A stretch of DNA of 64,000 bases from Bacillus methanolicus MGA3 (GTDB taxonomy: Bacteria > Bacillota > Bacilli > Bacillales > Cytobacillaceae), in assembly GCF_000724485.1 (NCBI RefSeq), contig NZ_CP007740.1:5000-68999 (forward strand). The letters are read 5' to 3'. The position numbers and the translations under genes are program-made. The notes under the pieces are model-generated. The model had not been told where the DNA came from. It did not search any database and saw nothing but the letters and a program-made list of their open reading frames with translations. Shown here in pieces: positions 53,964 through 62,313 of the stretch (its first letter is position 1; each line of letters starts with the position of its first letter).

Positions 53964-54161
53964 ACTATAACTTTTTGGATAGCTGTTCAAATTCGTCCAA
54001 AGTGATCTCTCCTTTTGCTAATCGTACTTTTAATATTTCGGAGATAACTCTTCTTTATGGTTATTCAAAAAACGATATAAGAGATAAAAACCAACGCCGA
54101 TTAATACAACCCAGAATAACATCATCCCAATCATCATCGCAGAACCTCCAAACATTCCCAT
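53964..54161 (-). pseudogene. SHOCT-domain small membrane protein, frameshifted
   Basis: ATG 54161 after AAAAGGAGG starts MGMFGGSAMMIGMMLFWVVL, a membrane helix; this frame stops at 54030 after 43 residues. In the next frame ILKVRLAKGEITLDEFEQLS is a complete SHOCT motif ending at 53964. A one-base shift separates the halves. It follows the DsbD_2-type gene in the same operon. Confidence 0.65.
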
Positions 54162-54185
54162 TCTGTTTTCCTCCTTTTGCTAAAT

Positions 54186-54917
54186 TTAGAACCAATAAGT
54201 AATGGTGTCTAATATGCCAAGTAAAACCATCATCATTCCAGCTGCTTTCTGAACGAACCTTCCTGCTTGTTTTCCTTTTTTCATTAGACTACCGCTAAAT
54301 CCTAAGTACCAAAGGATAAGGATGAAGAAAATAACAGGTACAGAGGTTCCGATGGCAAAGATACTCGGTAATAGCACCCCATAAGAAGTTGAATATACGA
54401 GAGGCATGAGAGTAACAAAAAACAGTACAAACATCGTTGGACAAAAAGCTAATGAAAAGCCGAAACCCATTAAAAATGAGCCTGTCTTTCCTTTCTTTAA
54501 AAATCTCTCAGGGATTTTGAACAAGGTTACGTTCCAATACATTTTAAAAAGCCCTAACAAGTATAGGCCTACAAGAATAAGAATGGGACCTATTAGCTTT
54601 CTTAACCACGGAAAATATAATGTTAGTGTACTTTGAATCTCTTTCCCCATAAGCCAGACAATTAAACCTAAACCTGAAAACGCAATGATTTTACCAAAAA
54701 TGAATAGGAGCAATTCTTTCCACGCAATCCCTTTTTGTAAGGACTGATTACTGTATAACGTGATAGCTCCTAAGTTACCGGTTATTTGACACGGGGCCAT
54801 CGCTCCTACTATACCAAGAACAAAGGCTGACAAAATAGGGATAGTTGTTGTATTATGTGCAATATTTAGAAACGGTTGACTTAGAAAGTTACTTATTTGA
54901 CTCAAGAATGAATACAT
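54186..54917 (-). CDS. DsbD_2-type (CcdA-like) membrane protein
   Basis: A protein of 243 residues; ATG 54917 is seven bases after AAGGTGAT (GTG 54929 possible). Six helices; GAMAPCQITGNLGAITLY and SLAFCPTMFVLFFVTLMP carry one cysteine each in helices 1 and 4, as in the UreH/DsbD_2 family linked to thiol redox or metal transfer. Members occur next to copper genes. Regulated by the shared motif upstream. Confidence 0.8.
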   Translation of the reverse strand: MYSFLSQISNFLSQPFLNIAHNTTTIPILSAFVLGIVGAMAPCQITGNLGAITLYSNQSLQKGIAWKELLLFIFGKIIAFSGLGLIVWLMGKEIQSTLTLYFPWLRKLIGPILILVGLYLLGLFKMYWNVTLFKIPERFLKKGKTGSFLMGFGFSLAFCPTMFVLFFVTLMPLVYSTSYGVLLPSIFAIGTSVPVIFFILILWYLGFSGSLMKKGKQAGRFVQKAAGMMMVLLGILDTITYWF

Positions 54918-54969
54918 ACTTCTTATCACCTTCTTCTCTACCTAATATCTTTATTGTAGCAATGAATTT

Positions 54970-54985
54970 TGCAGAAATTGTGGAG
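54970..54985 (-). promoter_or_regulatory. Shared regulatory motif d
   Basis: TGCAGAAATTGTGGAG on the plus strand, about 50 bases before ATG 54917 (40 before GTG 54929). Confidence 0.65.
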
Positions 54986-55004
54986 TGGTATATTTTTAAG
55001 TAAG

Positions 55005-55034
55005 CAAAAAGACATGCACCCGCATGTCTTTTAT
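55005..55034 (-). terminator. Terminator of the beta-propeller gene
   Basis: AAAAAGACATGC pairs with GCATGTCTTTT around ACCC. Confidence 0.75.
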
Positions 55035-55040
55035 TAAAAT

Positions 55041-56015
55041 TTATATTTTCCCTTTCGCTGCTAGTCTTGTCCAGCTTTCACCATTATTTTTTGTCATGAA
55101 AATATCCCCATTCATGGTGGCTATAACAATTTCCTTCTCATTTGTCGGATTAGAGGCCATATACATGATATGGTCTTTTTCATCCAGCGCAGGGACAGAA
55201 AGAACTTCCTCCTGTTTTGAATCTAATGATTGTTTTATAAGTTTTGGCTTATTGTTTTCTACAGCAGCAAATAAGATTGATTTTTCTTGGAAGACAAAAG
55301 TCGTCGTATTTAGCTTTCGAGTAAACTGCTCAAAAGTATTTCCATTATCTTTTGAAACGAAAATTCCTTCAGGCGTACTAATTCCGACTATATTTTCGTC
55401 CGTTGGGTGGGCAGCAATCGTTCCTGCTGCAGTTTTCGGTAGACCGTTTAATTGGCTTTGCGACCACGTTTTGCCGTCGTCTTTACTGTAAAATAACCCT
55501 TGTCCTAGCGTTTTGTTTTCTTCTTGGTTCACGACATAAATCGTATGGCTTTTATAGCCAACTGTCATATAATGAAAATCAGATTCTTTATAAAATCCTA
55601 GATTCATCAACGTTTGTCCATTATCAAAACTTTTCACAAGTCCAAGAGGATTTCCCAAAGATGAACCTTCTTCTGGATGCCCCGATGAATAAAATCCATC
55701 GTCTGTTGCAGAAAAGCCCATATAATCATGTTTATTGGAAGTCGTTTCATACCACTTATTATTTTGGTAAACGAGAAAACCTTCATGTGTAGCAAAGTAA
55801 ATCGCATTTTGGTTGCCTGCATAACCGATTCCATGTAAATGATCGATCTTTCCTTCTTTCTTTTCTTTAAAGAATTGATTATTTGTAACAGATACGTTCG
55901 ATTTTGCTTGTTCCTTGCTCGTAATAAAAGATTGTTTTTTTTCATTGGATGATGAACAAGCGCTTAGAAGAAGAATAGCTGATGTAATCATAAGAGCTTT
56001 CGTCATTTTTTTCAT
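55041..56015 (-). CDS. F510_1955-type beta-propeller lipoprotein
   Basis: A protein of 324 residues with lipobox LLSAC. Repeats SFDNGQT, SKDDGKTW, SKDNGNTF and TKNNGESW are Asp-box/BNR motifs of a beta-propeller, and DHLHGIGYAGNQNAIYFATHEG is the conserved start of the F510_1955 glycosylhydrolase-like family. These lipoproteins occur near copper genes in Bacillaceae; activity is unknown. AAAGGAGT precedes the ATG; the regulatory motif is 57 bases upstream. Confidence 0.82.
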   Translation of the reverse strand: MKKMTKALMITSAILLLSACSSSNEKKQSFITSKEQAKSNVSVTNNQFFKEKKEGKIDHLHGIGYAGNQNAIYFATHEGFLVYQNNKWYETTSNKHDYMGFSATDDGFYSSGHPEEGSSLGNPLGLVKSFDNGQTLMNLGFYKESDFHYMTVGYKSHTIYVVNQEENKTLGQGLFYSKDDGKTWSQSQLNGLPKTAAGTIAAHPTDENIVGISTPEGIFVSKDNGNTFEQFTRKLNTTTFVFQEKSILFAAVENNKPKLIKQSLDSKQEEVLSVPALDEKDHIMYMASNPTNEKEIVIATMNGDIFMTKNNGESWTRLAAKGKI

Positions 56016-56072
56016 TGATATACTCCTTTTTGTGTATGAAATAGATATAGTATATTTTATAGCAGAAATATT

Positions 56073-56088
56073 TGCAGAATTTATGGAG
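56073..56088 (-). promoter_or_regulatory. Shared regulatory motif e
   Basis: TGCAGAATTTATGGAG, the best copy; on the minus strand it is followed by a second TTTCTGC 11 bases on and by TATAAA/TATACT. Confidence 0.7.
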
Positions 56089-56127
56089 TTTGTTTCTATA
56101 ATATAATATTTGTCACTCTAAATCCCT

Positions 56128-56697
56128 CTATGTTTTGTTGGTTTGAACATTTTGTCGATTGATTTTCTTCCAAGTAAAAAGGAAGAAAAAAACGGATAAA
56201 AATGTTAATATTACTTTCCCTTGCCATGTCCAATTCATCAATTGATAAACCGAATAGGCTTCTAAAAGTAATGCAGGTATCTTCCCTATTGAGCTAGCAA
56301 TAATAAAGATAAGTAAGGAGGTTTTTCCGATCGCTGCAACAAAGGTTACAACCCCCGATGGAACAAAAGGAAGAAGCCGCAAAGATAGAACAAGAAAAAA
56401 GGCTTCTAAACCTTTTGCTTCAAGCAATCGTCTGACTTTCGGGTGAGAAAATAACTTGGATTCAGAAAGCTTCTTGAATCCTTTACGATATAAAATAAAG
56501 GAAATAATTGCTCCGATTGCTTCCCCTGCAAAAGATAATAAGGTGCCTGTCCAAAATCCGAACACAGTCAAATTGGCAGCCGTTAGAAAAATGCTTGGTA
56601 CAAGTCCAAAAATACTGATCATAATATTTATAACGATACTTATGAGGTAAGCAACATTTTCATATGCATTGAGCAGTGTAATAATTTGCTCTTTCAT
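56128..56697 (-). CDS. VTT-domain (TVP38/TMEM64/DedA-like) membrane protein
   Basis: A protein of 189 residues with five to six helices. GFWTGTLLSFAGEAIGAIISFILYR and SLRLLPFVPSGVVTFVAAI match the VTT/SNARE-associated motifs (G-x-E-x-G and R-x-x-P). The family includes lipid and ion transport-related proteins. It is 12 bases behind the response regulator gene and belongs to the same operon. Confidence 0.82.
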   Translation of the reverse strand: MKEQIITLLNAYENVAYLISIVINIMISIFGLVPSIFLTAANLTVFGFWTGTLLSFAGEAIGAIISFILYRKGFKKLSESKLFSHPKVRRLLEAKGLEAFFLVLSLRLLPFVPSGVVTFVAAIGKTSLLIFIIASSIGKIPALLLEAYSVYQLMNWTWQGKVILTFLSVFFFLFTWKKINRQNVQTNKT

Positions 56698-56709
56698 CCT
56701 CTTCTCACC

Positions 56710-57387
56710 TTATGCCTCCCATTTATATCCCACCCCCCAAACGGTTTGCAGAAATTGATCGATCGGAAAACCAACTTGTCTAAGCTTTTCTCTAATATTT
56801 TTTACATGAGAATCTATGGTACGCTCTTCTGTATTTGCGCTATAGCCCCATAGTGACACGATGATTTGTTCTCTACTAAACACTCTGTTTGGATGTTTCA
56901 AAAACAGCCCTAATATAGCAAATTCTTTCGGCGTTAGAAAAATCGGTTCTTTTTGATAGTGGACTTTATGTTCGTCTTCCTCCCACACTAATCCTTGAAA
57001 TTCTATTTTTGAGTGCTTTCCCACAGAACGGCGCAGCACCGCCTCTATGCGGGCAAGGAGCTCGACTTCGTCAAACGGTTTTGTAATGTAATCATCCGCC
57101 CCAATATTAAGCCCTTTGACTTTATCTAACGTTTGATCTCGTGCGGTCACCATGATAATAGGGACATCGGAAAATTCTCTAATTCGTTTACAAATTTCCC
57201 AACCATCTGGTTCCGGCATCATAATATCCAGCAAGATTAAATCCACTTTGTTATTTTCTAAGTACTGTATCGCTGCTAAACCGGACTCACACTTAACACA
57301 ATGATATCCTTTCGGGGAGAGATAAAGATCAAGTAAATCTAACATTCGTTTTTCATCGTCAACCAGTAATATCTTGTACATGCTCAT
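56710..57387 (-). CDS. OmpR/PhoB-type response regulator
   Basis: A protein of 225 residues. Receiver: LLVDDEKRM, phosphoacceptor Asp in LILLDIMMPEPDGW, Thr in IIMVTARD and Lys in DDYITKPFDEVE. Winged helix: FLTPKEFAILGLFLKHPNRVFSREQII and TIDSHVKNIREKL. The ATG overlaps the kinase stop. It is the best candidate for binding the motif found at six sites in this region. Confidence 0.93.
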   Translation of the reverse strand: MSMYKILLVDDEKRMLDLLDLYLSPKGYHCVKCESGLAAIQYLENNKVDLILLDIMMPEPDGWEICKRIREFSDVPIIMVTARDQTLDKVKGLNIGADDYITKPFDEVELLARIEAVLRRSVGKHSKIEFQGLVWEEDEHKVHYQKEPIFLTPKEFAILGLFLKHPNRVFSREQIIVSLWGYSANTEERTIDSHVKNIREKLRQVGFPIDQFLQTVWGVGYKWEA

Positions 57388-58754
57388 CCCTCCTGTAAAG
57401 TAATAATCATTTTAGTTCCTTTTCCGTAGATACTTTCCGCATAAATAGAACCTCCGTGGGCTTCAATAATTTCTTTTACTATCGCTAAGCCTAATCCTGT
57501 CCCACCGGTGGTTCTTGATCTTGATTTATCGACTCGGTATAAGCGTTCAAATATATGCGGTAAATCATCTTCAGGTATTCCTGTTCCTTCGTCTGAAATA
57601 ATAATCACAATATACCCTTTCTCCACCCTTACATCAATAGAGACGGTAGTATCTTGAACAGAATACTTTAAAGCGTTGTCTAACAGATTCATCATCACTT
57701 GATCAAATCGTTTTTGATCTATATGGACGATAATGTTTTCATCACAGGAACATACAAGAGACATTTTTTTAGCCTGAAAAGCAGGATACATTTTGTCATG
57801 CAATTTTTTTAAGAAAGAACATAAGTTTGTAGGTTCTTTATGAATTTGAAATGAATGTTGATCCATCTTCGCTAATTCGAAAAGATCCTTTACTAACTTT
57901 TGCATATGCTCTGCCTCTTCATAGATTATGGACAAATATCGATTTCTCTCTTCTTCCTCAATGTTTGGTCTCCTAGCTATATCAGCATATCCTTTTACAT
58001 AAGTGAGAGGGGTACGAAGTTCATGAGAAATACTTGCGAGAAATTCGTTTCTTTCTTTTTTTAAGAATTCTAAATCCCTCGCCAATGTTTGAATGGCTTT
58101 CCCTAATTCCGCCAATTCGTCCTCCCCTTTTACTTGCAAACGAACAGAAAAATCACCTTTACTCAATTTTTCAGTTGCCTGTTTCATGCGAATGAGAGGA
58201 ATGGTAATGACTCTTGATAAAAAAGCAATCGTAATAATGGTTAAAAATACAGAAAGAATTCCAACCATAATGAAATGATGCTTTAACTTATAAATCATGT
58301 TTTGAATGGAATCCGTATTTTGAAACATATAGACATACCCTTTTATCTTGCCGTCAATCCGAATCGGGCTTACTGTCGAAATATGCGACTCTTTTTGCCA
58401 ATTTTTTTGCACAATCATTCCATCATAGGGAATGTTTTTCTTTACGTTTTTTATTATTCTTTTAGCAAATGGCAAAATATGATCTGAAAAAAACAATATC
58501 CTCCCCTTGTCATTTGTTATAACGACGTCCGTCTCTGCTTCAGATTCCATCATTGTGACATGTGCTAAAGTAGAAGGGTCATAATTTTTTTCTAACACAC
58601 GGCGGTGACTATTCCCTCTTGCTAACAGCTGCTCAAATTCCTCATTAATTCTAGAATTAACCAGAGTAACATATAATGACGCAAATAAAACCGTTTCTAT
58701 TCCTAATACGAATACAAAAAATAATAGTCCTAATTTAAAAGAAATCTTTCTCAC
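57384..58754 (-). CDS. Sensor histidine kinase
   Basis: A protein of 456 residues. Two membrane helices (about 8-30 and 160-183) enclose an extracellular domain; then HAMP (about 180-235), dimerisation box with His in FLASISHELRTPLTYVKGY, and ATPase with DNALKYS, DEGTGIPEDDLPHIFERLYR and GGTGLGLAIVKEI. It probably senses copper or thiol stress outside, judging from its neighbours. GTG 58754 follows GAGGGA. Gene order kinase then regulator is the reverse of the usual. Confidence 0.92.
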   Translation of the reverse strand: MRKISFKLGLLFFVFVLGIETVLFASLYVTLVNSRINEEFEQLLARGNSHRRVLEKNYDPSTLAHVTMMESEAETDVVITNDKGRILFFSDHILPFAKRIIKNVKKNIPYDGMIVQKNWQKESHISTVSPIRIDGKIKGYVYMFQNTDSIQNMIYKLKHHFIMVGILSVFLTIITIAFLSRVITIPLIRMKQATEKLSKGDFSVRLQVKGEDELAELGKAIQTLARDLEFLKKERNEFLASISHELRTPLTYVKGYADIARRPNIEEEERNRYLSIIYEEAEHMQKLVKDLFELAKMDQHSFQIHKEPTNLCSFLKKLHDKMYPAFQAKKMSLVCSCDENIIVHIDQKRFDQVMMNLLDNALKYSVQDTTVSIDVRVEKGYIVIIISDEGTGIPEDDLPHIFERLYRVDKSRSRTTGGTGLGLAIVKEIIEAHGGSIYAESIYGKGTKMIITLQEG

Positions 58755-58971
58755 TTTTGTCCCTCACTATCAGTCCATTAACTTCTATATAGTTTAGAAA
58801 AGCTATTTTTTGATCTCTTTTCACTTTTCTGAATGACATAGTGGTATTTAAAACTAAATCGTTGAGACTTAAAACTTTAGAATAAATATCTGTATGTTCA
58901 CCTAGTTTATGCCTTTGTTCGATTTATAAAGGAGAATTAATTTTATTTTATAAAATAAATTTGCAGAATTT

Positions 58972-58987
58972 ATGGATTTCAATAATC
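58972..58987 (-). promoter_or_regulatory. Shared regulatory motif f
   Basis: TGCAGAATTTATGGAT, 217 bases before the kinase GTG, followed on the minus strand by AT-rich TTTATTTTATAAAAT. Suggests autoregulation. Confidence 0.55.
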
Positions 58988-59077
58988 TTATTATGGAATT
59001 GAAGTACAGCCATGCAATCCCGGTAGCGGACATGAAAAAGGGAACGTAGAGAAAAGGTTGGGGCTATACAAGGAGGG

Positions 59078-59115
59078 GTTCCGACAGAAAAACGCGGATT
59101 TACCACGTTAAGGAC
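59078..59115 (+). mobile_element. Tn3-family terminal inverted repeat
   Basis: Starts GGGGTTCCGACAGAAAAACG, continues CGGATTTACCACGTTAAG, about 38 bp, typical length for Tn3 ends. The transposase remnant lies 77 bases inside. Confidence 0.7.
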
Positions 59116-59191
59116 TCAGAGAAGTGAAAAACCCGATTTTCAACCACGTTAAGGGTTGTGATCGGGCTTTGATGTCTCATTGTATATTCAT

Positions 59192-59494
59192 TCATAGTAT
59201 ATTTAATGGGCGCAATGAGTCTAAGGATGCTGGTTTACTTTTACTGAAAGAGTACTCACCCAAGAAATTGATGTGTTTCCAATTGAGCGGTGAAATATGG
59301 TTAAGTAACTCTTCGTCAAGATGGCCTTGTTGTTCAAGATATTTGGCAGCCTCTGTGAGATACGCTGTATTCCATACAGTAATGGCATTGAGGATAATAT
59401 TTAGCTCTGTTCCTCTTTGGTATTGGTCAACCAATGAACGCTCCCGCAGTTCCTCGCGTTTTCCGAAGAAAACGGCCCTTGCTAAAGCATTCAT
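59192..59494 (-). pseudogene. Tn3-family transposase, C-terminal remnant
   Basis: About 100 residues: NALARAVFFGKREELRERSL, ILNAITVWNTAYLTEAA and LNHISPLNWKHINFLGEYSF are the conserved C-terminus of Tn3 transposases (about 980 residues when complete). The upstream part is missing. Confidence 0.85.
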
Positions 59495-60103
59495 GGCTTC
59501 TCCTTTAATTTAATCCTCTTAGGATTCTTCGTCTTAATGTTCATCGGTAAATAATCAATGAGAAAGATGGTCTTTTCGATTTGACCAATAAAACGTTATT
59601 CGCTTATATATAAGCATATTCTTATATAATTGTTAAAGATATAATGGATCTAAATGAGATGAAAGAGTCATTAACGGGGCTGCTCTATTAGCTCCATCGA
59701 TTACACTTCGATACATAGGTATTAATGACGATATGGTGGAGCAGCAAAATGGCCGAAATTTTACATTTTACTTAAAACCTCTTACCTCTTTAATATTCTA
59801 AATGTTTGGGCCGCTTTTCTTGAAAATTCAAGGGAGCTGAAACGTTACTTATATTTTCGTTAAAATTGTATTTCAAACAAATTTTAAACAAATTTCAATA
59901 CAAGGACGGTGATTATCCATGCCTTCCTCTTCATCTCACAGTTAACATAATCATGTCGGGCTGGAAATGTTTCCACTTGAACAAATTTTATGTTTCGATA
60001 CTGATCACACCCTATAGTATCATTATGTCCAAGATTTAGAGATTAATTGCAATTGTCTTGAAGTTTTTGCGCCATAACCTAAAATAAAATGTTTTTAACG
60101 ATT
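59495..60103. other. Debris with ArsR-type operator and gene stub
   Basis: TATATAAGCATATTCTTATATA-type palindrome at 59607-59628 is like the 12-2-12 operators of ArsR/SmtB metal sensors. ATG 59644 starts MDLNEMKESLTGLLY then a stop, possibly an ArsR-type gene start. GGCTGCTC (59678) and GGAGCAGC (59736) form an inverted repeat. No intact gene. Confidence 0.45.
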
Positions 60104-60817
60104 TCATTTGATTCCAAATTCTTTCTTCATATATTCTTCAAAGTGTTGATCAATGTATTCTTCGATAAAACGATCCCTTTTGTTAACATCTTCAATTTTA
60201 CTAAACAGCCCTACCCTCTTAAGTCGTTCTGATTCAGGTTTTTGTTCCCACTGCTTTAGTGCTTCTCGTTTTAAAATCGATTCTACTCGCCTTCTAGTAA
60301 TTAAATTAGAAATTTGTTGTTGTCTTCTTTTTTGAGATTCCTCTGGATCAGGTAAATGTTTCATGATGTTTTTATATTGCTCTTCTACCTGAACCATATA
60401 TTGCATCATTATTTTATCGTACTCATCTTTAATTTCCTTTAGCTGTGCTCCAGCTACTTCCTCTATCCCCTTTCTCACTTCTTCTACAATCTGGCGCTTT
60501 ATTATATTTAGATCAAGAACATCATTTTTCGGTTCTTCCTCTAGCGGAAACGGACGTAAATCAAAATGATTCTCCAAATCCTCAAAGATGGCATCAAGGG
60601 CCCATTTTTGCTCCCGTCTTTGTTTAATGAATAAGGCAATCTTTAGATCCAGTTGATCATAAACCTTTTCATTGTTTATTCTGTTTACATAATGAATGTG
60701 TTGTTCCTCAAGCTTTTTAAACCACCCGTCAACTGTGTTAATGTGCTTGCCTATTTTTGATGCAAAATCACTAATTTTAAAAAATTGCTCTTCCACAATA
60801 CTACGCCTCCCTATCAC
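60104..60817 (-). CDS. MerR-like HTH protein with DUF3967-type tail
   Basis: A protein of 237 residues (start at 60817; ATG-like starts inside, e.g. EEQFFKISDFASK). N-terminus KISDFASKIGKHINTVDGWFKKLE fits a MerR-type winged helix; the middle and C-terminal parts are long coiled helices rich in Glu/Lys/Gln ending EEYIDQHFEEYMKKEFGIK. Proteins of this type with DUF3967 tails are common on Bacillus plasmids. It faces away from the iteron-rich tract at 60.8-61.7 kb, which it may bind. Confidence 0.65.
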   Translation of the reverse strand: MIGRRSIVEEQFFKISDFASKIGKHINTVDGWFKKLEEQHIHYVNRINNEKVYDQLDLKIALFIKQRREQKWALDAIFEDLENHFDLRPFPLEEEPKNDVLDLNIIKRQIVEEVRKGIEEVAGAQLKEIKDEYDKIMMQYMVQVEEQYKNIMKHLPDPEESQKRRQQQISNLITRRRVESILKREALKQWEQKPESERLKRVGLFSKIEDVNKRDRFIEEYIDQHFEEYMKKEFGIK

Positions 60818-60829
60818 TTATAAATTTAA

Positions 60830-61750
60830 GTACTAAATTTATAGTTTTGTAGTCAATATGTAGATTTAAAAGAACTTGTAGAACACAAATTCTCTAATAG
60901 ATGTTAACTATGTAAAGACCACAAGATACATATAGTCTACAACATCCTTAACAGGTATAGCCGATATATGGATACCTACTCCTATGTGTGAGATACAATT
61001 CGATTCCCAATTCATTTAAATCTTTCAGAATGACTAGTTTTAGCATATAAATTCTGTAATAGTAGATGTATTATTGAACCACATATAAATCACTTAGCAT
61101 ATGTGAACTACATGACATATTTTATGTAAACTTTTATGTAGCATCTATGTAAATCGTATTATACATGTAAATTACAATATGGTTCTTGCTTGTAAAGCAC
61201 ATGTAATATTTACATGACATGTGAAGAACAAAATGTTTCTCACTTGTTACTCACAATCTACATGTATTCAACAAACCTATATTACATGACCTGATGATGT
61301 AGATTACAAATGATCAATGGATCATATGTAAATTACAATGTCATGTAAAAAATAAAATCTATCATTTTCATTTTTTCTTTATTGGCTTCGACTACCAAAA
61401 ATCATATTCATCGAATGTAGAGAAGTTATGAATGATAAATTAATCCGGATACATGTGAATCATTACGGATCCATTATGTCATTTTCTGATGTAAACCCTA
61501 TATAGATCATATAATACATGTAAAACACAATCTAGGATTTGTTTGAGTTGAAATTAAATATTTGTTCCAGTAATGTATTTGACAGATGAAGTGTGGATCA
61601 TATATTAATTACAAGTTCACTACAATTATGCATTATTTGTAGAGTATCTGACTATATAACCAACCATTTGTGTTCTATATATAAATTGAAATACACATGT
61701 GGAAGTTAATTATTGCTGAATTCGATTTCCAGAATCAATATCCCTGTAAA
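60830..61750. repeat. Iteron-rich AT tract (candidate origin or centromere)
   Basis: No coding frame. At least a dozen degenerate copies of a motif like CATGTAAATTACAA occur in the plus direction, e.g. near 61148, 61165, 61190, 61218, 61298, 61326, 61344, 61442, 61519, some inverted. Spacing is irregular, about 17-35 bases. It lies between a MerR-like plasmid gene and ParMR. Confidence 0.6.
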
Positions 61751-61765
61751 AAAATCATTCAACAA

Positions 61766-61795
61766 AAAACCCCATCATTAGAGATGAGGTTCGTT
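61766..61795 (-). terminator. Terminator of parMR operon
   Basis: AACCCCATC pairs with GATGAGGTT (one mismatch); an A-run before it gives U-run on the minus transcript. Confidence 0.65.
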
Positions 61796-61869
61796 ATTAT
61801 TAAGAAAAATTGTCTTGATTTATAGTTTAATCAAATTTTATTTTACATTCTTAAAAAGTAGGGGAGAAA

Positions 61870-62313
61870 TCAATCATCATCGTCATCGTCAAAGTTTAGA
61901 AATGTTCTCTTTGCAAAATTTGAAATATTTTTAGGAGGTGTAAAAGATTGACTTGTTTTTCTTCCTTCCTTTTGTTCGATTCTTGTGGATCCCAAATCAA
62001 TAGGTTTTAAAGGATCTTGTACAAATTGATAAAGCATTTGTCCAATTAATGCTCGAGTATTCGGATGTCTCAGCCATTCTTTTTGCTCTTTCGTAAAGCC
62101 TTTTGGAAGAGGAATCGTTAATATATCCTCATCCGTTGTTTTCAATACTTGTTGGGAAATGGCTTGTACAAATATAGGTGCGATCTCGCTGCTAAATTTC
62201 CGTCCAAGCTTTTGCTTTCGTTCTGTAAGATAATCACTAACGTGTTTTGGTGTATCACTCGGTAAACGGAAAGATATTGTTTTACCTGGACCGAATTGTT
62301 CCATTATCATCAC
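61870..62313 (-). CDS. ParR-like adaptor of the actin partition system
   Basis: Up to 147 residues; GTG 62313, ATG 62310 or ATG 62304 are possible, all overlapping or touching the parM stop. TISFRLPSDTPKHVSDYLTE near the N-terminus is RHH-like DNA-binding; the C-terminal end is a run of aspartates (FDDDDDD). ParR proteins bind centromere repeats by RHH and ParM by an acidic/hydrophobic tail. Place directly behind parM supports this. Confidence 0.72.
   Translation of the reverse strand: MMIMEQFGPGKTISFRLPSDTPKHVSDYLTERKQKLGRKFSSEIAPIFVQAISQQVLKTTDEDILTIPLPKGFTKEQKEWLRHPNTRALIGQMLYQFVQDPLKPIDLGSTRIEQKEGRKTSQSFTPPKNISNFAKRTFLNFDDDDDD

Noticed and set aside
47186..59115. A single intact Tn3 transposon carrying the copper genes
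   Set aside because: Both end-like sequences point the same way and no transposase or resolvase gene is complete, so this is not a simple transposon.
61100..61400. CRISPR-like periodicity in the AT tract
   Set aside because: Motifs are degenerate and irregularly spaced, with no constant repeat and spacer length.
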